Numbered from the stretch's first letter, positions 9,441-18,690 are shown. The stretch is 64,000 nucleotides of DNA from CAG-1031 sp964391735 (GCA_964391735.1 CAYMNF010000001.1:31106-95105), one strand, 5' to 3'. Translations and numbers: made by a program. Notes: a model not told the origin generated them from the letters alone.

Positions 9441-9865
9441 GAGGAATGCGGAGGTTGGTGACAACAGCATGTTTTTTGGGTGCCCTTGCCGTGTGTGCGC
9501 AGGTAACCGGGCCATGGCGTATTGTTGACCGATCCCTGCATACGACCAACCCCGAACATGGGTTTGAGTTCACGGTTGACAGTGTGGACTTCAGGACCGA
9601 CCTGACAAGGGTATATGGTAGGTTCAGCGGCACACCCCATGTGGGTGTCTGTGTCAGGCAGGTGATCTTCACAGTGCCCGGCAAGCAGAACTTGAGGGCC
9701 AATGACACTGACCGATTTGACCTTGACAAGTATTTCCAGTTTGAGGAAGACCCGCAGTTCAATGCAGAGATGGATTTTGGGCCGTGTACCGCTGCCGACT
9801 CCTTCAACCTGACATTTATTACCGCTGCGGGGGTAATCAGTTATATCTACAGACTCGACAAATAA
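9437..9865 (+). CDS. Secreted protein of unknown function between mazG and topB
   Basis: I do not recognise this 142-residue protein. It has an N-terminal signal peptide (MRGMRRLVTTACFLGALAVCAQ). The mature domain is about 120 residues, rich in beta-prone stretches (HGFEFTVDSVDFRTDLTRVYGRF, SFNLTFITAAGVISYIYRL). It has two Cys residues that could pair (in GVCVRQ and in GPCTAAD). It is translationally coupled to mazG by an ATGA overlap, and topB starts 13 nt after its stop. An extracytoplasmic protein locked between two nucleic-acid housekeeping genes is odd, but probably reflects operon position only. Confidence 0.75.
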   Translation: MRGMRRLVTTACFLGALAVCAQVTGPWRIVDRSLHTTNPEHGFEFTVDSVDFRTDLTRVYGRFSGTPHVGVCVRQVIFTVPGKQNLRANDTDRFDLDKYFQFEEDPQFNAEMDFGPCTAADSFNLTFITAAGVISYIYRLDK

Positions 9866-9878
9866 AACCTGAGGAGCA

Positions 9879-11921
9879 TTGAAAGTTTGCATAGCCGAGA
9901 AACCGAGTGTAGCCCGCGACATTGCGCAGATACTTGGAGCCACTACGCGCCGAGAGGGGTATTATGAGGGCTCGGGGTGGTGCGTGACGTGGGTATTCGG
10001 CCACCTGTGCGAACTGAAGGAACCCCGGGATTACACCCCAATGTGGCAGGCGTGGAGCCTGTCGCGGTTGCCGATGATACCGTCGGGCTTCGGTATAAAG
10101 CTGAAAAACGACAGCGGTGTTAAGCGCCAGTTTGAGATTATAAAAAAATTAACCGACCAAGCCGAGGAGGTTATAAACTGCGGCGATGCGGGGCAAGAGG
10201 GTGAACTGATACAAAGGTGGGTATACCACCTTGCCCAAGTGCGTTGTCCCATCAAGCGGTTGTGGATTTCCTCGCTTACCGATGAGGCCATACGCGAGGG
10301 GTTCAAGCAGTTGCGTCCCCAGTCTGATTTTGACTCCTTGTTCCGTGCGGGGATGTCACGCGCCGTGGGGGACTGGCTATTGGGGATGAATGCAACGCGA
10401 CTATACACGGTGAAGTATGGGAGCGGAAAACGCGGGGACATCCTGTCCATCGGGCGTGTGCAGACCCCTACGTTGGCCCTTATAGTAAACCGACAGCAGG
10501 AGATTGACAATTTCACCCCGGCCCCGTATTGGGAGTTGAAAACGGTGTATCGTGATGTCACCTTCACCGCCTCGGCCGGGCGCTTTGCAACTGTTGAGGA
10601 GGCTAATACCGCCCTTGAGGAGGTGAGTTCCCAACCGTTTGTCGTTAAAAATATCACCCAAAAGGATGGAAGGGAAGCCCCTCCGAGGCTCTTTGACCTG
10701 ACATCATTGCAGGTTGAGACAAATAAAAAGTGGGGGTGGAGCGCCGAGGAAACTTTGCGCCTGATACAGAGCCTTTATGAGAAAAAGGTAACAACCTATC
10801 CACGCGTCGACACCACCTACCTCACCGATGATATATACCCCAAGGTGCCACAGATAATGCGCGGAATGGTACCATACGCCAATCTGGTTGGCGAATTGCT
10901 GACCGGGCGTTTGCCAAAGTCAAAAAAGGTATTCAACAACGCCCGTGTTACCGACCACCATGCCATTATCCCAACCGGTATCGACCCCACGCCGATATTG
11001 ACCGATAAGCGTGAGAAACAGCTCTACCACCTTATAGCCCTGAGGTTTATATCTGCGTTCTATCCCGATTGCCGATATAAGCAAACCCAGGTTGAGGGTG
11101 AGGCCGGCAAGGTGAGGTTCAAGGTTACCGGCAAGGTAATCACCGACCGTGGGTGGCGTGCTGTGTACGGGACTGAGGATGTAGGCACAGCTGACAAGGA
11201 TGAGGCAGCGGTTTTGCCGGAGTTTACGGTAGGGGAGAGCGGACCGCACACCCCGGCGTTGCAGGAGAAACAGACCCAGCCCCCAAAAGCCTACACCGAG
11301 GGTACGTTGTTACGTGCCATGGAGACCGCCGGAAAGTCGGTTGACGATGAGGAGTTGCGTGAGGCCCTGAAGGAGAACGGAATCGGACGCCCGTCGACAC
11401 GTGCCGGCATCATTGAGACGCTTTTCAAGCGCGGTTACATCATTAAGGACCGCAAGGTTCTGCGCCCTACCGAAGCCGGGAAAGCACTGATAGGGACAAT
11501 AAACGAGGACCTGCTGAAGTCGGCACGGTTAACCGGAATGTGGGAAAACAAGCTGCGGCGCATCGAGCATGGCGACTATGACGCGCACCGGTTTGTGGAC
11601 GAGCTGAAGGAAATGATTGAGAGGATTGTATCAGCGGTCCTCAACGACAACAGTTCACGCAAGATACCCACCAATGCAGCACCGGCCTCCGATAAATCCG
11701 CTGGTGAGAAGAAGGAAAAGGCTCCCCGAAAGCCGCGCGTAACAAAGCTTGAGCATATCGTTTGTCCGCTCTGCGGCAAGGGACACCTTATAAGAGGTAA
11801 CACCGCATACGGTTGTTCGGAGTGGAAAGCCGGCTGCAAGATGAGGCTGCCTTTTGACAGCTATGCTGCCGACCTGACACCGGGACAGCTGAACCGACTG
11901 TTGAAAAAATATAAACCGTAG
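9879..11921 (+). CDS. topB: DNA topoisomerase III (type IA)
   Basis: Relaxes and decatenates DNA by single-strand passage. Length 680 residues. The N-terminal Toprim domain carries AEKPSVARDIA and NCGDAGQEGELIQRW with the acidic metal site. The catalytic Tyr is the Y of TTYPRVDTTYL, about residue 307. A Lys/Pro-rich linker leads to a C-terminal four-Cys zinc ribbon (CPLCG...CSEWKAGC). The start is TTG 9879: an in-frame TGA lies at 9870-9872 and no ATG precedes the conserved MKVCIAEKPS. A GAGGAG stands only 2 nt before the TTG, too close for an ideal ribosome-binding site, so initiation may be weak or coupled to the gene before. Confidence 0.95.
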   Translation: MKVCIAEKPSVARDIAQILGATTRREGYYEGSGWCVTWVFGHLCELKEPRDYTPMWQAWSLSRLPMIPSGFGIKLKNDSGVKRQFEIIKKLTDQAEEVINCGDAGQEGELIQRWVYHLAQVRCPIKRLWISSLTDEAIREGFKQLRPQSDFDSLFRAGMSRAVGDWLLGMNATRLYTVKYGSGKRGDILSIGRVQTPTLALIVNRQQEIDNFTPAPYWELKTVYRDVTFTASAGRFATVEEANTALEEVSSQPFVVKNITQKDGREAPPRLFDLTSLQVETNKKWGWSAEETLRLIQSLYEKKVTTYPRVDTTYLTDDIYPKVPQIMRGMVPYANLVGELLTGRLPKSKKVFNNARVTDHHAIIPTGIDPTPILTDKREKQLYHLIALRFISAFYPDCRYKQTQVEGEAGKVRFKVTGKVITDRGWRAVYGTEDVGTADKDEAAVLPEFTVGESGPHTPALQEKQTQPPKAYTEGTLLRAMETAGKSVDDEELREALKENGIGRPSTRAGIIETLFKRGYIIKDRKVLRPTEAGKALIGTINEDLLKSARLTGMWENKLRRIEHGDYDAHRFVDELKEMIERIVSAVLNDNSSRKIPTNAAPASDKSAGEKKEKAPRKPRVTKLEHIVCPLCGKGHLIRGNTAYGCSEWKAGCKMRLPFDSYAADLTPGQLNRLLKKYKP

Positions 11922-11925
11922 GGCC

Positions 11926-12144
11926 ATGACACAGCATGTTAATATCATTCTGCAGTGGATAGCTGTTGCGTGTGTTATCGGAGCCTCGGTGATATGGATG
12001 CTGCTGAGGCATCACCGAAAACGTTGCGGCAAGACCGCGAGTTGCTGTGACGGAACCCAACCGGCAGGTGAAAGAGGCCTGTGCCGGGGGTGCGCCCTCA
12101 GCGAGGTATGTAATGATAAAAACAGTTATAAATCAATTAAATAA
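11926..12144 (+). CDS. Small Cys-rich single-pass membrane protein, FeoB-associated type
   Basis: A 72-residue protein with one N-terminal transmembrane helix (IILQWIAVACVIGASVIWMLL). A cytoplasmic tail follows with clustered cysteines: CGKTASCC and CRGCALSEVC. This layout resembles the FeoB-associated Cys-rich membrane proteins of Bacteroidetes, which are thought to help iron handling. No feoA/feoB lies in the window, so the iron link is only by resemblance. It begins 4 nt after topB, so it is likely in the same transcript. The C-terminal half runs into sequence just before the next gene's start. Confidence 0.6.
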   Translation: MTQHVNIILQWIAVACVIGASVIWMLLRHHRKRCGKTASCCDGTQPAGERGLCRGCALSEVCNDKNSYKSIK

Positions 12145-12151
12145 TTCCTGT

Positions 12152-12757
12152 ATGAAAAATTTACGTTTATTTCTTGTCGTGGCCTTGGTAGGCATTGCCG
12201 CTGCTGCAAAGTCTGATATCCGTTTCGGTATAAAAGCCGGTCTTGATGTGACCTCACTCCACTTCAGCGAGAAGACATTTGACGCCGACAACCGTGCCGG
12301 TTTCACTGCCGGTATCATGGGTGAGTTTACTGTCCCCGTTATTGGCATCGGTTGCGACCTGTCAGTAATGTACGTGCGCCGCAACTCACGCTGGATGGAG
12401 GACCAGTTTGGCGATGAGAGCATCAATATGAAGAATGATTACATTGAGATACCTTTGAACCTGAAGTACAAGTTCGGTTTCCTGGGCAGCGGTAAAATCA
12501 TCGCCCCCTTCATCACCACCGGCCCCAGCGTGGCGTTCCTCACCAGCCGCACCGCCATCAATGAATTTGCCAAGAACAAGACCTGTGATGTTGCATGGAA
12601 CTTTGGCTTCGGTCTGCAGTTCATCAACAAGATTCAGGTTGCCGCCAGCTACGGCTTGGGTCTGACCAAGGCTGTAGAGTTCTTTGACGGGGTCAAGAGC
12701 GCCGACATCAACGGTAAGAACCGTTACTGGACCGTAACCTTGGCCTATCTGTTCTAA
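12152..12757 (+). CDS. Small outer-membrane beta-barrel protein (PorT/OmpW-like)
   Basis: A 201-residue protein with a signal peptide (MKNLRLFLVVALVGIAAAAKS). The mature part alternates hydrophobic and polar residues in strands typical of an 8-stranded barrel: DIRFGIKAGLDVTSLHF, AGFTAGIMGEFTV, IEIPLNLKYKFGF, IAPFITTGPSVAFL, ending with NRYWTVTLAYLF and a C-terminal Phe. This matches the outer-membrane beta-barrel domain family common in Bacteroidetes. The start is ATG 12152, which gives a clean signal peptide. The specific function is unknown. Confidence 0.85.
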   Translation: MKNLRLFLVVALVGIAAAAKSDIRFGIKAGLDVTSLHFSEKTFDADNRAGFTAGIMGEFTVPVIGIGCDLSVMYVRRNSRWMEDQFGDESINMKNDYIEIPLNLKYKFGFLGSGKIIAPFITTGPSVAFLTSRTAINEFAKNKTCDVAWNFGFGLQFINKIQVAASYGLGLTKAVEFFDGVKSADINGKNRYWTVTLAYLF

Positions 12758-12773
12758 GAGGCGCCGCAATCCG

Positions 12774-13259
12774 ATGTGGGAAATCAGTATCCCCCGGGCC
12801 GAATTACAGCTGCGTCGGGAGGTCACAGACGCCATCGGTGTCTATGACCCTCTGCGCGGCAAATGGGTGGTACTGACGCCCGAGGAGTGGGTGCGCCAGC
12901 ACTTCACGGCTTGGCTGGTGAGGGACTACGGATTTCCCCCGGCGATGATGGCTAACGAGGTGGGACTACGCCTCAACGGCACCTTGCGCCGGTGTGACAC
13001 CGTGGTGTACATGCCACAAGGAATGAGGCCCCTGGCCATCGTTGAGTATAAGGCACCACATATACCTATTACACAAAAGGTCATTGACCAGATTTTGCGA
13101 TACAATATAGTGTTGCAGGTGCCGTGCCTGTTGGTGTCAAACGGGCGTAAGGTAATAGGCATGTTAAACCGCAGAGAGGGTACCACAGAATACCTTGACC
13201 GAATACCGGATTATGACCGGCTGAGAGAATACGCTATTTCAAAATTTTACACATTATGA
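12774..13259 (+). CDS. Stand-alone HsdR N-terminal-like (PD-(D/E)xK fold) protein
   Basis: A 161-residue cytosolic protein resembling the N-terminal nuclease domain of type I restriction HsdR, without the helicase part. I see RCDTVVYMP followed by LAIVEYKAP, the D...ExK arrangement of the PD-(D/E)xK fold. Upstream is PEEWVRQHFTAWLV, typical of the small Bacteroidetes members. No hsdM/hsdS is nearby. It is encoded 16 nt after the beta-barrel gene and overlaps the GH53 gene by ATGA. It may be a solitary nuclease or repair protein rather than part of a restriction system; the role is unknown. Confidence 0.8.
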   Translation: MWEISIPRAELQLRREVTDAIGVYDPLRGKWVVLTPEEWVRQHFTAWLVRDYGFPPAMMANEVGLRLNGTLRRCDTVVYMPQGMRPLAIVEYKAPHIPITQKVIDQILRYNIVLQVPCLLVSNGRKVIGMLNRREGTTEYLDRIPDYDRLREYAISKFYTL

Positions 13260-14503
13260 AAAAAATCTTTACGCTATGTGCCGCTTTGACCCTTGTGTGT
13301 TCAGGGCTCAATGCCGAGCAGAGATATGTTGGTGGGGATGTTTCCTTGCTTCCGGAGTATGAGCAGGCAGGGGCCATCTACAAGACGCATGACGGCCAGG
13401 TGATAGAACATTTTTTGCCCTGGTGTCATCAACAGGGCATGAACGCCATGCGTGTGCGCCTGTTTGTTGACCCGGCGGCTTTCAAGGCAGCGCACCCCAA
13501 TGATTATGATGCCAATGCCTGCCAGGATATGGCATATATATTGCCGCTGTGCAAGCAGATAAAGGAGGCGGGATTGGACCTGATGCTTGACTTCCATTAT
13601 AGCGACACGTGGGCCGACCCCGTTAAACAGTGGACACCCGAGGCCTGGAAAGACCTCAGTGATGACGCTTTGGTGCAGAAGATTTATGACTATACCCGCG
13701 AGTGCCTTGAGGCTCTGGCTGCCGAGGGTGTGACCCCGCGCTTTATCCAAACCGGCAACGAGATAAGCTACGGAATGCTGTGGGGCCCCTATAACAGCAA
13801 GAACCCTGACAAGGTGTATGTTAACAATAACGCTAACTGGGAGCGCTTCGGCAAACTGTTGAACAGTGCCATAAAGGCGTGCAAAGAGGTGTGCCCCGAT
13901 GCCGAGATAGTGATACATGTTGAGCGCGTGGCACAACCCACGGTGCTTCAGGATTACTACAAGCGTATGGAAACCCTCGGGGTGGACTATGACATCATAG
14001 GCCTGAGTTACTACCCCTATTGGCATGGAGACATGGGCAACCTTGACAAGGCCCTCACAACCCTTGAGGGTGCATTCCCGTCAAAGCACATTATGATTGT
14101 TGAGACCGGTTACTCACTGAAGTGGGCGGTCCCTGGCAGCGACTATGACTATACCTCAAAGTGGCCGTACACCGATGCCGGACAGAACAAATTTGCGCAA
14201 GACCTTGTGTCGACGCTTGAGAAACACCCCGCTGTAAACGGGCTATTCTGGTGGTGGATGGAGTACAACCCGTTCAACACATCATTGTCAGGGTGGTACA
14301 ACGCATCGTTGATTGACCCGTATACCGGGCGAGTAACCAGCGCATTTGCCACGATATGCTCATTTGCCGAGGACGCCGCGCTGAGCGTACCCACGGTGGG
14401 CAATGACGGTCCCGTACAATGGTTTGACTTGCAGGGCAGACCGGTGGATGCCGATGCACCGGGGTTGCACATTTCAACCCGGGGCAAGGTACTTGTTCAA
14501 TAA
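13256..14503 (+). CDS. GH53 arabinogalactan endo-beta-1,4-galactanase, secreted
   Basis: Hydrolyses beta-1,4-galactan side chains of pectin. Length 415 residues with a signal peptide (MKKIFTLCAALTLVCSGLNA). The barrel shows YVGGDVSLLPEYEQAGA, AMRVRLFVDP, DFHYSDTWADP, the acid/base Glu in QTGNEISYG (about residue 169) and the nucleophile Glu in IVETGYS (about 283). The C-terminus (VQWFDLQGRPVDADAPGLHI) looks like the short tail found on many Bacteroidales secreted proteins. No SusC/SusD pair or other pectin enzymes are nearby, so it is a solitary enzyme. It converges with the GT2 gene with only 3 nt between stops. Confidence 0.92.
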   Translation: MKKIFTLCAALTLVCSGLNAEQRYVGGDVSLLPEYEQAGAIYKTHDGQVIEHFLPWCHQQGMNAMRVRLFVDPAAFKAAHPNDYDANACQDMAYILPLCKQIKEAGLDLMLDFHYSDTWADPVKQWTPEAWKDLSDDALVQKIYDYTRECLEALAAEGVTPRFIQTGNEISYGMLWGPYNSKNPDKVYVNNNANWERFGKLLNSAIKACKEVCPDAEIVIHVERVAQPTVLQDYYKRMETLGVDYDIIGLSYYPYWHGDMGNLDKALTTLEGAFPSKHIMIVETGYSLKWAVPGSDYDYTSKWPYTDAGQNKFAQDLVSTLEKHPAVNGLFWWWMEYNPFNTSLSGWYNASLIDPYTGRVTSAFATICSFAEDAALSVPTVGNDGPVQWFDLQGRPVDADAPGLHISTRGKVLVQ

Positions 14504-14506
14504 GAT

Positions 14507-15535
14507 TTAGGCTTGACTGTTCCCTGAGGTTTGCCCCGTGCAAATCTCGGGGAAAGTTCTGCGTTTTTTCAGGTAATAATCAGATATTATATTCGGGGCC
14601 TTAGCCAAGGGGTTTTGCCCCGCTTCGGGTGCTTGATAATCAGATTTGTCCATTTTGGCGTATGAGCGGTGAGCGCGGAACACAGCCCACGCATCGCGAG
14701 GATGTCCCGTTGCCAAAAATGCTCCCATGGCCACCGTGTCGATGAGTCGGCGCCGCAGCAATGCGCTGCGGCGCACGTTTTTAGGCAGATTTTTGTGCAA
14801 CATCAGCAGGTTGTTGCGAAAGTTGAGGTAGGTCTTGCGCGGGTTTCCCTGCGGCAGGGTTCCGCCGCCGACATGGTACACACAGCTTTTGCCCACGGCT
14901 ACCACTTTCAGGCCCATGCGTCGCATACGCCAGCACAGGTCAATCTCCTCCATGTGTGCAAAGAATCGGGGGTCAAGGCCCCCGGCTTGCCGGTATGCGC
15001 GTGTGCGTACCATCAGGCATGCCCCCGAGGCCCAATCACATTCAACGGTGTCGTTATACTGCCCTGAGTCGCGCTCAATTGTGTCAAAGACGCGTCCGCG
15101 GCAGTAGGGGAACCCGTTGCGGTCAAGGAACCCGCCGGCCGCCCCCGCATACTCAAAAAATTCAGGAGCCGTCTGGCTGATGATTTTCGGTTGACAGGCC
15201 CCGGCATCGGGGTTACCCTCCATGAAATCATACAGCGGCCCGAGCCACCCGGGGGGTGTCTCAACATCGCTGTTCAGCAGAACAGTATATGGGTAGTCGG
15301 TTTGTTCAATAGCGCGGTTATACCCCTCAGAGAACCCTAAGTTTTTGTCAAAGCGCAGCAGTTTCACCTCGGGGAACTCCTTGTCCACCCAATCGGGGGA
15401 GCCGTCTGTTGAACCGTTGTCGGCCACCACCACGTCAGCGATATCCCCGGGGGTGTTCTGCACCACGGAGGGGAGGAATTGACGCAACAGTTTGTCGCCG
15501 TTCCAGTTCAGGATAATCACCGCAACTTTTTTCAC
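14507..15535 (-). CDS. Glycosyltransferase family 2 (rhamnosyltransferase-like)
   Basis: A cytosolic GT-A enzyme of about 342 residues. It has KKVAVIILNWNGDKLL at the N-terminus, VVVADNGSTDGS, the DxD-like motif in LLNSDVETPPG, and an acceptor-side motif HMEEIDLCWRMRRMG. This matches WbbL-like rhamnosyltransferases or related cell-surface glycan enzymes. The start is taken as GTG 15535, directly before the conserved first strand. Upstream codons would encode an unrelated stretch containing the promoter box TACCTTTG, which ends 4 nt before the GTG. The acceptor is unknown; the gene is solitary. Confidence 0.85.
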   Translation of the reverse strand: MKKVAVIILNWNGDKLLRQFLPSVVQNTPGDIADVVVADNGSTDGSPDWVDKEFPEVKLLRFDKNLGFSEGYNRAIEQTDYPYTVLLNSDVETPPGWLGPLYDFMEGNPDAGACQPKIISQTAPEFFEYAGAAGGFLDRNGFPYCRGRVFDTIERDSGQYNDTVECDWASGACLMVRTRAYRQAGGLDPRFFAHMEEIDLCWRMRRMGLKVVAVGKSCVYHVGGGTLPQGNPRKTYLNFRNNLLMLHKNLPKNVRRSALLRRRLIDTVAMGAFLATGHPRDAWAVFRAHRSYAKMDKSDYQAPEAGQNPLAKAPNIISDYYLKKRRTFPEICTGQTSGNSQA

Positions 15536-15539
15536 GCGG

Positions 15540-15547
15540 CAAAGGTA
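15540..15547 (-). promoter_or_regulatory. Candidate -7 box 4 nt before the GT2 start (leaderless)
   Basis: Minus strand TACCTTTG, matching TAnnTTTG, with its G 4 nt before the GTG at 15535. A TTTG lies 14 nt upstream of the box (15565-15562). Transcription would begin at or next to the start codon. Confidence 0.5.
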
Positions 15548-15657
15548 AAAAAAATCTGCCGCAAATGGTGCCACCGATACATCGGGAGGCGGGAAAAATA
15601 AAAAAATGCACCTGCGGGATGAAAAAAGCGTCGGTAGGCTGTAACTTTCGGGCAAAC

Positions 15658-15692
15658 TTTGCGTCTAAATTAATGAAGAAACCTTATATTTG
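15658..15692 (+). promoter_or_regulatory. Candidate promoter for the M16 protease gene
   Basis: TTTG (15658-15661), spacer 23 nt, TATATTTG (15685-15692). The leader to ATG 15771 is about 75 nt. Confidence 0.5.
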
Positions 15693-15770
15693 CACACTGC
15701 CAAGTGTGGTGTGTACCCGCAAAGTACCCGCCCGGACACAGTAAAAAGCAATAAACCTAAAACACATAAT

Positions 15771-18623
15771 ATGTTTATCAAAAGTTCATCAAAATTTCTG
15801 AAGGGCCTTCTGACTACCCTGATGCTTGTTCCGTTTATGGGCAAAGCACAGGCCCCGGGATTTGACCCGGCCCAGATGCAGTTGCCCGTTGACGAGACGG
15901 TGCGCGTTGGACAGTTACCCAACGGGTTGACCTACTATATTCGTCACAACGAGAAGCCCAAAGGCCAGGCTGACTTTTACATTGCCCAGAGGGTGGGCTC
16001 AATACAGGAGGAGGACAACCAGCGCGGATTGGCTCACTTCCTCGAGCACATGTGCTTTAACGGCACCAAGAACTTCCCCGGCAACTCAATGATTGACTGG
16101 CTGGGGACAGTAGGTGTTAAATTCGGTCAGAACCTGAATGCCTACACCGCTGTTGATGAAACTGTTTACAACATTTCAAATGTTCCGGTAACACGCCAGG
16201 GTGTACAGGACAGCTGTCTGTTGATCTTGCACGACTGGGCCAACGAGCTTCTGCTTGAACCGGAGGAGATTGACAAAGAGCGCGGCGTTATCCACCAGGA
16301 GTGGCGCAGCCGCAATGTCGGCAACTTCCGCATCCTCACCGACCTTTTGCCGACCCTTTATCCCACCTCAAAATACGCTCACCGCATGCCTATAGGTACC
16401 ATGGAGATTGTTGACAATTTCCCCTACCAGGCATTGAGGGACTATTATGAGACTTGGTATCGTCCTGACAACCAGGGTATTGTTGTGGTTGGTGATATTG
16501 ACCCGGATTACATCGAGGGTAAAATCAAGGAGATGTTCAGCGACATCCCCGCTGCCGATGCTAATGCCCCGGCACGTGAGTACTTCCCGGTTCCCGACCA
16601 CAAAGGCACCATCTATGCCATCGGTAAGGACCCCGAGATGTCGACAAACGTCGTGCAGTTGATGTTTATCTCAGACCCTCTGCCTGATGCCTATAAGAAC
16701 ACCCCGATTTATCTGCAGCAGAAGTATCTCGAGAACATGATCAGCACCATGCTGAGCAACCGTTTCAACGATATAGCCTCAAAGCCTGATTCACCTTTCG
16801 CCGGTGCATTCTGCAACTTTGGCGGTTATGTAGTCTCATCACGCACCAAGGATGCCTTGATTGTTGGCGGTGTAGCCAAGGGTATGGACATCGCCCCGAC
16901 CTTCGAGGCTGTATACCGTGAGTTGCTGCGTGCCGCACGCGGCGGTTTCACCGTCAGCGAGTATGAGCGCGCCAAGTCAGATTACCTTGCCTCAATGGAG
17001 CGCGCCTACAACAACCGCGACTCTCGGGAGAACGAGGAGTTTGTAAATACCTACGTGCGCAACTTCCTTGACAAGACCCCTGTTCTGGATGCTGACCTCA
17101 AGTGGATGATTGCCCAGCAGCTTACCCAAGCCGTTGATGTTAATGTCATCAATGAGGTAATGAAAGAGCTTATCACTGATGACAACCGCGTTGTATTGGC
17201 AATGCTGGCCGACAAACCCGGCCTGGTAGTTCCCACAGAGGAGAGCCTCAGCCAGATCATTGCCAATGTGAATGCCGAGAACATCGAGGCATACAAAGAG
17301 GAGGTTAAATCTGAGCCCCTGATTGAGAATCTTCGCCCCGCCGGCAACATCGTCAGCGAGAGCCAAAATGAGAAATGGGGTGCAACAGAGTATGTACTTT
17401 CAAACGGCATAAAAGTTGTTGTGAAACCCACAACCTTCAAGGCCGATGAGATTCTTGTAGACGCCCAGAGCCTGCACGGTATTCAGGACTTCGATGCAAA
17501 ATATACCAACGACATATTGTTTGCTGACTACAGCCTTGACCAGTACAGCCTCGGCAGTTACACCAACCTTGACCTCACCAAATATCTTGCCGGCAAGAAT
17601 GTTGGCTTGGGTGTAGGTTTTGATGAGGCAACCACCGACATCAGCGGTTCTGCCACCCCCAAAGACCTTGAGCAACTGTTTGAGCTGCTGTACATGGCGT
17701 TCACCGACCTGCACTATAATGCCGATGAGTTCACTGCCATGCAGAACACCATGGTGGGTGTGCTGTCAAACCAGGAGAGCAAACCTGAGTTCAAGTTCAA
17801 CGAGATACTGCTTAAGAACCTGTACGCAAGCCCGTTCAAGCAGATGATCTCAACAGAAGTCATCAAGAACGCCTCTGCACAGGCTACCACCGAGATCGTT
17901 AAGCAACTGACCTCAAATCCCGCCGACTTCACCTTCTATATCGTTGGTAATGTCAACGCCGAGACCTTGAAGCCCTTGCTGGCCAAGTATATCGCCTCAC
18001 TGCCTACCAACCCCGCCGCAGCCGTCAGCGCCACCCCGACGGTGAGCCCGGCCTTCTGCATCACCCCCGGTGCAGAGACCGTCACCGAGAGCGCCGAGAT
18101 GCAGACCCCGCAAACATTTGTCGGCATCTTTGACTCGGCAACCCTGCCGTATGATGTCAAGAACCAGAAGCTTGCCCAGATTGCCGGCCAGGTTTTGACA
18201 AAACGTCTGCTCAACACTGTACGTGAGGACTGGGGCGCCGTTTACTCAATCAGCGCATCAGGCGGTATCAACCGTTTGGGCACCACCAATGCCGTGCTTC
18301 AGACAATCTTCCCGATGAAGCCGGAGGAGAAAGCCCGTGTGCTTGAGTTCATCGCCAACGAGATGAAGGCCATGGAAGGGAACATTACTGCCGACGAGGT
18401 AGCTCCCGTTGTTGAGTTCATGATCAAGAACAACCGCGAGCAGCAAGAGAACAACAGTGCTTGGCTGAACGCAATGTCAGGTACCCAAATCAACGGTGTT
18501 GACACCTTCAACGGTGCCATCGAGGTACTGAACGGCATTACCGCTCAGGATGTAATGGACTACATGAAGGCCCTCAACGCAGCCGGAAACTACAAGGTTG
18601 TGGTATTAGACCCTAAGCAGTGA
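15771..18623 (+). CDS. M16 family (insulinase/pitrilysin) zinc metalloprotease, secreted
   Basis: A protease of about 950 residues with a signal peptide (MFIKSSSKFLKGLLTTLMLVPFMGKAQA). The inverted zinc motif HFLEH is at about residues 89-93, and a downstream Glu lies in the NAYTAVDETVYN region. It has the expected four-domain layout with two homologous halves; the second half lacks an obvious zinc motif, as is usual. The start is ATG 15771, which gives the signal peptide. It is followed by a GC-rich hairpin and then the M13 protease gene. These proteases probably degrade peptides in the periplasm; this is inference from family and signal peptides. Confidence 0.93.
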   Translation: MFIKSSSKFLKGLLTTLMLVPFMGKAQAPGFDPAQMQLPVDETVRVGQLPNGLTYYIRHNEKPKGQADFYIAQRVGSIQEEDNQRGLAHFLEHMCFNGTKNFPGNSMIDWLGTVGVKFGQNLNAYTAVDETVYNISNVPVTRQGVQDSCLLILHDWANELLLEPEEIDKERGVIHQEWRSRNVGNFRILTDLLPTLYPTSKYAHRMPIGTMEIVDNFPYQALRDYYETWYRPDNQGIVVVGDIDPDYIEGKIKEMFSDIPAADANAPAREYFPVPDHKGTIYAIGKDPEMSTNVVQLMFISDPLPDAYKNTPIYLQQKYLENMISTMLSNRFNDIASKPDSPFAGAFCNFGGYVVSSRTKDALIVGGVAKGMDIAPTFEAVYRELLRAARGGFTVSEYERAKSDYLASMERAYNNRDSRENEEFVNTYVRNFLDKTPVLDADLKWMIAQQLTQAVDVNVINEVMKELITDDNRVVLAMLADKPGLVVPTEESLSQIIANVNAENIEAYKEEVKSEPLIENLRPAGNIVSESQNEKWGATEYVLSNGIKVVVKPTTFKADEILVDAQSLHGIQDFDAKYTNDILFADYSLDQYSLGSYTNLDLTKYLAGKNVGLGVGFDEATTDISGSATPKDLEQLFELLYMAFTDLHYNADEFTAMQNTMVGVLSNQESKPEFKFNEILLKNLYASPFKQMISTEVIKNASAQATTEIVKQLTSNPADFTFYIVGNVNAETLKPLLAKYIASLPTNPAAAVSATPTVSPAFCITPGAETVTESAEMQTPQTFVGIFDSATLPYDVKNQKLAQIAGQVLTKRLLNTVREDWGAVYSISASGGINRLGTTNAVLQTIFPMKPEEKARVLEFIANEMKAMEGNITADEVAPVVEFMIKNNREQQENNSAWLNAMSGTQINGVDTFNGAIEVLNGITAQDVMDYMKALNAAGNYKVVVLDPKQ

Positions 18624-18650
18624 TAACTGTAAAGAAGTAAATTAATAAGA

Positions 18651-18690
18651 GGTAGGGCACCCGGGCCGAGAATAGCCGGGGTGCCCTACC
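18651..18690 (+). terminator. Strong hairpin between the M16 and M13 protease genes
   Basis: GGTAGGGCAC (18651-18660) and GTGCCCTACC (18681-18690) form the outer stem of a very stable hairpin with further internal GC pairs. There is no U-run after it and no clear promoter before the M13 gene, so it may be an attenuator or an mRNA-processing stem as well as a terminator. Confidence 0.55.

Noticed and set aside
12774..13259. Start of a type I restriction locus
   Set aside because: Only the small N-terminal fold is present; no helicase, methylation or specificity genes follow, and the next gene is a galactanase.
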